64,000 nucleotides of DNA, from NCBI GenBank assembly GCA_004794785.1, contig SJOL01006493.1, positions 789,112-853,111 of the forward strand, written 5' to 3'. The translations under genes and the position numbers were made by a program. A model generated the notes under the pieces. The model did no database searches. It was not told where the DNA came from and saw only the letters and a list, made by a program, of their open reading frames with translations. Source of the stretch: Opisthorchis felineus (lineage: Eukaryota; Platyhelminthes; Trematoda; Opisthorchiida; Opisthorchiidae). Shown piece by piece: positions 58,228 to 64,000 of the stretch (its first letter is position 1; the number at the start of each line of letters is the position of its first letter).

Positions 58228-59294
58228 TTAGTCCTCCAATATATCATGACTCACTCTCCAATCACTATCGTGTGAAACATCAACCGCTTCGACCAGGGAT
58301 GAATCCGAATATTCAGGCGTCTTGCTCCGATCTGAGCTCTCAGGAGAAGGATTCTGTGGTTCCTGACTCCCAGAGTTGTTGAGTATACTCCGAATATCAG
58401 GTGTTACAACGGTTGGTGCCTGAATGTCCTCCACACTGCTCGCACCACTCGTGCTGCTTTGGACTTCAGAGGGCATATTGAGTACTCTCTGAACGACCAC
58501 ATTGGGTTGTCTAACCACACGAATTCTGCGGTCCATAGTGCGTCCTGATTGGTTGTTAACGGAGGCGTTCGACGCATGGTTTGGTGTGCCTTCGTTGTTT
58601 AGTGGTCTCGAGTGAATGGGGGGAGCACTGCGATATGTGGTAGAGGATCTATGGGAATCGGGCGCCAAATTCAGCGTTACCGGCGGTCGTGTACCAAATC
58701 CAGGGGGATCTACCGAACTGACATTGTTTGTTGCGTTATATCCGCGATTTTCAGCCAGGACACGACGCAATCTTAAATTCAATGGCATTCTAGTCTGTGA
58801 GGATGTACTAGCTCGAGCTGGGATCGTCATGCCAGTGGGTCGCACACTTGGTCTGTTTGTACCTAATACTCTTTGACTATTATCACGTGCGGCACTTAGT
58901 GGTGCTGGAGGAATGTTGTGTGTACCTGACTGACTGGGTAAGGAACTCCGGGAGTTGGGGTTATTCACCATTAGCGGTTGATCGTTGGTTAAATTTAAAT
59001 TCGTCCTTGGATTCGTGAAGCGTGTTGCAGCTTGAGGTATGTGGCTATCCGATAGACCACGTTGAACAATACCAAAATCTAAAGAGAACCTCGTTGGATT
59101 TGTGTGTGAAAAACGGTTCAGGTAAGTGTCACGTTCGATTAATGCGGAATGGGCAGTATCGTAAATATGATGATCGAGTTGGGGGTAGCTGTCAGCGGAA
59201 GGTCCAGGATTGTCCAGCAGCTCGGAATTTTGGTTTGGAGAAGCTTCTCCCAGACTAATCATACTTTCGGTGTTGGCGGTTGGAAGGTTTCTAG
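58228..59294 (-). CDS. Terminal exon of the Ser/Asn/Pro-rich gene
   Basis: The longest uninterrupted low-complexity coding stretch in the window (355 codons including stop). Features: FSLDFGIVQRGLSDSH near residue 80, an Arg cluster MPLNLRLRRVLAENRGY mid-exon, and a repeated VVV/RVV region (RRIRVVRQPNVVVQRVLNMP). The opposite-strand frames are shadows. Confidence 0.8.
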
Positions 59295-60222
59295 CTATAA
59301 CAAAATATACAAAGGGATCATGAAAGAATATGTCCTCGGTAGTGACCGGCTGTGAAGCAAACAAATCTCAGTTTCAAAATTCTAACTGCTAAATCACCGC
59401 ACTTACAGGATAAAAAATCAGTCAAAATATCAGCACTAGATTGGGCAGTAGAACGTGGTTGATTTAGGTTGGTGAAAGTAAGCAACTGGCCTTTGGGACG
59501 CACTATTTGGCGGACTTTGGCTCCTCTACATCTCATCATTCTTTCATTTCGCCTGCTTTTTAGTGAACCCGTTAAACTTCTTTGTGCAAGCACACACCTG
59601 CCTGAGAGCCCATTTCCCGAATCACATCACTCAAGCCTGAACATGTTCTAGAGCAATAAATGTAAACACTAGATTAACGGGCGTTTTTATGTATCCTCGA
59701 CAGGGCCATCCCTGCAGAGCAAACATGTTCGGCCAATCTCGTATGTGTGCCTTGGGGCTCTAAACACTAAACAACCTCTAAGCCTGTTTCATGATAACAA
59801 TCTCTTCTACTCATGTTGCTCATTGTTATAATTTTAGTTTAATAATCACCGTCACTGTTGGAAAAACTGTGGTGTAAACATTTGGGTGATGAATCACACC
59901 AATTACAACCGAAGATATGATTTTGCAACCAACTCGCCTTCATAAAAAAAACGTCGAAAATCTCCACCGAATCGATCGATAGCCAAAAGCTTTGTCACAC
60001 TGTATCAGAATTCAACGACTTCACGGGTCACGCGAACAGCACCTGAAAACATCTGACAACAGGATATCATGCGGCGCAGGGAGTGGACCCGTCATGCTAT
60101 CCGTGTGTCGTAGTGAAGCACCAAGTTGAACTAAGGGTCGAGGAAGGGTTTACAGAGATGCGTTGCCGGTAAGATTCATCAAATTCTACTGGTGGAGTTT
60201 TTTTTTTAGGTTCTAAAGTTGC
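58228..60222 (-). CDS. Unrecognised Ser/Asn/Pro-rich protein, 3' exons
   Basis: Three minus-strand exons fit by splice phase. 60222-60122 is tentative and contains LEPKKKTPPVEFDESYRQR. 59597-59407 has the basic stretch GSLKSRRNERMMRCRGAKVR. 59294-58228 is the terminal exon of 354 residues ending DWRVSHDILED with a stop. The 59407 donor (TCCT|GTAAGT, phase 1) and the 59294 acceptor (TTTGTTATAG, two bases) make a clean Ser codon. The last exon is Ser/Asn/Thr/Pro/Arg-rich and mostly disordered-looking, with an acidic Ser-rich tail (TPEYSDSSLVEAVDVSHDSD). No domain was recognised. Upstream exons probably lie beyond 60.3 kb, perhaps outside the window. Because its function is not visible I give none. 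Confidence 0.72.
59407..59597 (-). CDS. Penultimate exon of the Ser/Asn/Pro-rich gene
   Basis: Sixty-three codons between the acceptor TCTCAGGCAG and the donor TCCT|GTAAGT. The text is strongly basic in the first half and ends STAQSSADILTDFLS. A second acceptor four bases upstream (CTCTCAG) would change the phase. Confidence comes from exact phase agreement with the terminal exon. Confidence 0.65.
60122..60222 (-). CDS. Tentative upstream exon of the Ser/Asn/Pro-rich gene
   Basis: Thirty-three codons plus two bases, acceptor CAACCTCAG and donor ACTTG|GTGCTT, reading ATLEPKKKTPPVEFDESYRQ and then SVNPSSTLSST. Its two trailing bases pair with the single leading base at 59597 to give Trp. The surrounding frame stays open on both sides, so the exact edges are uncertain. 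Confidence 0.4.
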
Positions 60223-61087
60223 CTGAGGTTGGCAGGCCTGTCTTGTATCAACAGTTGCTGAATAATCCGTCCCATCAATCAATTGGCGGCATCAATCGGT
60301 TAACTAAGCAAATTTTAAGTTAAAGCACAAAACTTTCTAAGCCCTTCTGGTCCTGATGAAGTAAGAATCGTTTCAGAGGGGCTTGGTAAACAATCAGTAG
60401 TTTCTAACTGGGCAACGTTTCGCTTTTGACACAAAAGCTTCATCAGGTCAAGTGAGCAGGTCACCAAATTGGCCAAGTTATAAGGCAGACGGAGGACCAA
60501 TCATTAAGTCCTCTTCCGATTACCACCCTAGTGTCAATTAACGGCTCTTGCCGGTTAGTGTGGTTGCCAAAATCTTGAATTGATAGGTTCGAGAAGTTTC
60601 AAATTAGTTCCGATCGTACCCATTGTCTCGCACATGTACCATAATATGCTGAAGTCTGCACCACAAGACCCGATTGAAATACACTTAGTGCCAAGCATAC
60701 ATGTCAGATCCCCAGAGGTTTAAAGATTTGAACTTTTCTGGGACAAGGCCACAAGGCCGACATGGCATGTAAGCCCCCTGATTTTTGCGGTAATCCAATC
60801 TATTGAAGACGAGTACCTTTGTGGATGATCACAGAATTCAGGACGCAGGAGACAGCAGCTCTGGAAATCACCAGGCGGTTAATACAGACTAGTTGCAAAC
60901 AGCTCGGTTAACCTGGTCACCGAGGTCAAACTTGGCCGAAGAATTCACTTGTACGTCCATATGTCCTCCAAGCATAAAATGTCATAAGTACGTTTCCTCA
61001 AGAAAATATAATGCGATATTCCAAATATCGTACCAAGTGAAGCATGAGTCGGCCTTTGTCTAGGGCATTTTGTTGAAGAATATTAGA

Positions 61088-61300
61088 AAGGAGAGATTCA
61101 GCTGTGATCCAGTTGCGTCTCCCGTGAAAACCAACTAGATATGCAAATCAGTGTATTCGGCGAATTTTGTACAAGCTGGGTTCAAGTAGAGTATAAAGCT
61201 GACGAAAACTAGAGGACTGTGCCTGCCTGATGACGCTGTATAAGAGCGAAGCCGGTCGTGGGCCGTCCGAGAGTTTTCAGCAACTCTATGAGTAGAACTT
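61088..61300 (-). repeat. Dispersed repeat family A, reverse copy
   Basis: Shows GAGAGATTCAGCTG, GGTTCAAGTAGAGTATAAAG, GACGAAAACTAGAGGACTGT and GCGAAGCCGGTCGTGGGCCG in the same order as 27762-27975, with more substitutions. Confidence 0.78.
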
Positions 61301-62784
61301 CCATGAACCAAATCTTATTGAAAAGAGTATCAGTACTAAAGTCTCCAAGACAGAGTATATTTAACATAGCCTTTAACACTATGCCTTTTTCACGCTAAGA
61401 TCGATGACTCATTGACGATTTGAATTGTTCGTTGAAAGGTTTAACTCATCATCAGATTTTATGCCAGTTTGAATACCACTTGGAACACCACCTGGACAGT
61501 GAGTCATCTTTAGATTTTTATCGAGGCACATTGGGACTCATAATGAGTCATCCTAATAACTTGCCGAGACATCGTTGTCTCCCTTAACAGCTGCAGAAAG
61601 ACTAGCGAAAAGTCAATCCTTAGGGTCAAATTTTGGCCTGCATGGGCACCTACTGTCGACCGTTTGAGCCAGAAAATCGAGGTTCCCGTAATGAGGGGAC
61701 AGCATAGCAACACCTTCGAGAGACTCCAGCCTAAAAGACGACCAAGTTCAGACGTTGCAGCACTTTTTATCATAAGCCAAATGGGACCTTAACAATTTAG
61801 ACAAAAAATAAGGCTGATGCAAATGGTATAAGAAACTAGGTAAAACCTGCGGAACCCCGAAAACCCGTCACTAGTTTATAAAGACTATGTGATCCGTATT
61901 CCTGAGCTGACGATTTTTACGTTCAAAGCGCTGCGCAACATGCCTCTTATGTTTCAGTTCGCATAAAATCTTTTGACTTTTCAAGTAAGCTTGACTAATT
62001 TAATGATTCAAAGTTTGATTCCGATTTTCAATTAACCGGAAGTATACGGAGTAAACGAAAGAAAACTCAACCGGACCTAACCCCACAAAAACTGCCTCAA
62101 TAGTAGTCCCGGCGCGATCAATCAGCCACCGCTTGCCGTCAGTCCGACCTATCGATCCTCATACAAAAAATTTAGAGTCAGTTAGCGAGACCTGACTGCC
62201 AAACATTCAACCACAGGCTTTGTTACAGGCCAAAACACTTCCATTCATAATCCTACCACAGACACACGGGAAAAAGTGGCGTGCCTGTGGCCTTGAAGGA
62301 TTTCATTCCTTTCGTCCGACCGCAGTGCATCTGGAAGGCTTGCGGAAGGCACCACTCTGTGTACATGCTGTCGAGGCAGGGTTTGTTTACGGGTACTTTC
62401 GAAGACAGTAGGTTGAGACAGGTCTCTTCAAATGAAACAGCACTTGTGAATTCATATCAGAGTTGAAAAAGGGTTCGATTTAGACTTTTTATATGCTTGC
62501 ATTGAATTTCACGAAGATCGTCACACTAGAATTTTCCACATGTATTAAAGGGCAACTGTTGTCTCCGAAAAACCGGTGATCCGTCATCGTTCACATTTCT
62601 GATAAACCGGACGAGCACGGAGCCAAACTATGAATGCACGTTGATAACGGCACCACATACGTTAGCTTAGCTCGGACTTGTCGAAAAGCCACCAGAAAAT
62701 GGCGTACAACTAGGCACTGAAACCGTATGTAACCTTCTGTGGGAACTTGTTGAACAAAGGTGGTATCATCACGGATAGGTTTCT

Positions 62785-62870
62785 TTCATACTCACCGAAC
62801 ACTCTTCGGCAGATCGCAACCGGTTTCACCCTTCTGAGTACCCTACTGAGTAATTAGACTACCTAAAAAT
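62785..62870 (+). repeat. Dispersed repeat family A, short partial copy
   Basis: GAACACTCTTCGGCAGATCG and CAACCGGTTTCACCCTTCTG align with the family core. The remainder has diverged. Confidence 0.5.
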
Positions 62871-64000
62871 TTCGATGCAAGTGCTGAACCATATAGCGTG
62901 AGTTCGGTAACCGCTTGGTTTTGGGGTTAACCACGTGAACATTATACCTGAACCAACACAAGGCGATCGAGTCCTGCTGCATCTACCTGGTGACGTTCCA
63001 CCAGGACGAGACAGGTAGTTACCTCTTCTAAGACCAACCACTGCAGTGGAGAACTGTACGGAACCTGCTATCAATAACAAAAGTCTGTTTCAGCATGTGC
63101 ACAGTCTGTAATATTGGAGATTGCTGTTTTATTTGCGCATCATTTATCCTTACGGATGGTGGTCAAAGTGACTTGTTTTGTCCCGTTTTTTTCCTAAAAC
63201 ATTTATTTCAATCAACTTTCGCGTAATGACTCGTATTGGAGTGTACACTGCCTCTAATTACACATAAGTATGTACTTTCCGAAAAACTATTCTCGAGGAA
63301 CTCAGGTGTGCCATTTTTGGTAAATGGTGCACAGACTTGAACCCATGCACCAATATGGGGACCCACATTATGGTTACCACATATCACTAGTGCCCCTTTT
63401 GCTCGTTTCATACATAGCAGCATGTTTAAAGTTGTTAATCCCTCAAACTCGAAGACAGCCAACCTCCATCAGATTGGGGAGTATAGAGATCAGGATTCTG
63501 GTTAATTCACTTGGTAATTCCTCGTATTTACCTCAGCGGATTTCAGGCAAACATATTACGCATTTACAGGAGGTCACGGCAAGTACGGTGAGCAGACGTC
63601 AAACAAACTGAATTTGATAGCATCAACAAACTCGTAACCATTTTTGATAATGATTAGGCAGAATATGATACACAGCGGACGTTCCAATGTCGAATGTTGG
63701 ACACTACTGTAACCGTTGTACGAGTGTATTCCACCACATCCCACAGGGTTGCTAAACTGGAAAGTAAACTCGAAATACATAAGACTTCATAGTCACCAGC
63801 GTTATCCCCAAACCTCCTTACGAGATACCCAGGCATTCACAGCGTCGAACTCCATAAAATAACGCCACATTTTTTGACATATCTGTATTGTCCACTTGGC
63901 CGCTGTGTTTTTTTAAAGAAGAGTTCGACACCTGGTCCATTTAGAGGCTCCATCTATAGGTCTAGATGTGGCAGCTTTGATGTCTGATGCAAAGTGATCC

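Larger units (their letters stand above)
60283..64000. other. Right-hand stretch without a supported gene
   Basis: Contains one long and one short family A copy and two exon-like plus-strand frames at 62.22-62.47 kb that overlap each other and cannot be chosen between. Upstream exons of the Ser/Asn/Pro-rich gene may lie here but were not identified. Confidence 0.5.

Noticed and set aside
62220..62466. Two overlapping plus-strand exon-like frames (GKKWRACGLEGFHSF and PVALKDFIPFVRPQC)
   Set aside because: Both look plausible, neither has a clear donor or domain, and no neighbouring exon in phase was found.
1..64000. CRISPR arrays, prophage, operons, insertion sequences
   Set aside because: No direct-repeat/spacer arrays or bacterial gene organisation were seen. 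The sequence is clearly eukaryotic with spliced genes.

Overview
This is eukaryotic nuclear DNA, most likely from a parasitic flatworm (trematode). The evidence is intron-split metazoan genes with GT-AG boundaries, AT-leaning repeat-rich spacers, an RTE-type non-LTR retrotransposon, tRNA-derived SINE-like repeats, and a dispersed repeat that reads [17 protein letters not shown] in one frame. I know that last reading from memory as a recurrent piece of predicted proteins in liver flukes (Clonorchis/Opisthorchis), so Opisthorchiidae is my best guess with moderate confidence. Nothing looks bacterial: there are no operons, CRISPR arrays or rRNA genes, and no intact tRNA gene.

Layout. 1-13.2 kb: repeat-rich, with a candidate two-exon minus-strand gene (10.59-9.33 kb), a CpG-dense open frame (8.7 kb) and a Tc1/mariner relic (11.7 kb). 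13.2-21.3 kb, plus strand: an Odd-skipped-related (OSR) three-zinc-finger transcription factor. Its third finger sits on a separate short exon that long-ORF scans miss. 21.3-28.7 kb: repeats, including an almost perfect 123-bp inverted repeat. 54.8-28.8 kb, minus strand: one 26-kb gene for a BTB-BACK-PHR protein of the BTBD1/2/3/6 family. I assembled it from seven exons whose intron phases are all 0 and whose joined products follow the family. All of the loops checked are enlarged, and the BTB domain itself is split by about 185 residues. Inside its introns are a 4,026-bp RTE element in antisense orientation flanked by a perfect 12-bp target-site duplication (TSD), a SINE hairpin, a Cys-rich candidate exon and a candidate nested plus-strand gene. 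60.2-58.2 kb, minus strand: the 3' end of an unrecognised Ser/Asn/Pro-rich protein gene. 60.3-64 kb: spacer with repeat copies.

The two recognised genes are both types expected in development or signalling: OSR is a DNA-binding regulator, and BTB-BACK-PHR proteins are typically Cullin-3 ubiquitin-ligase adaptors. Nothing in the sequence links them functionally. No wholly new system is proven. The best leads are the loop-expanded BTBD protein, the intact RTE insertion boundaries, three separate long inverted-repeat structures, and several uncharacterised exon-like frames.
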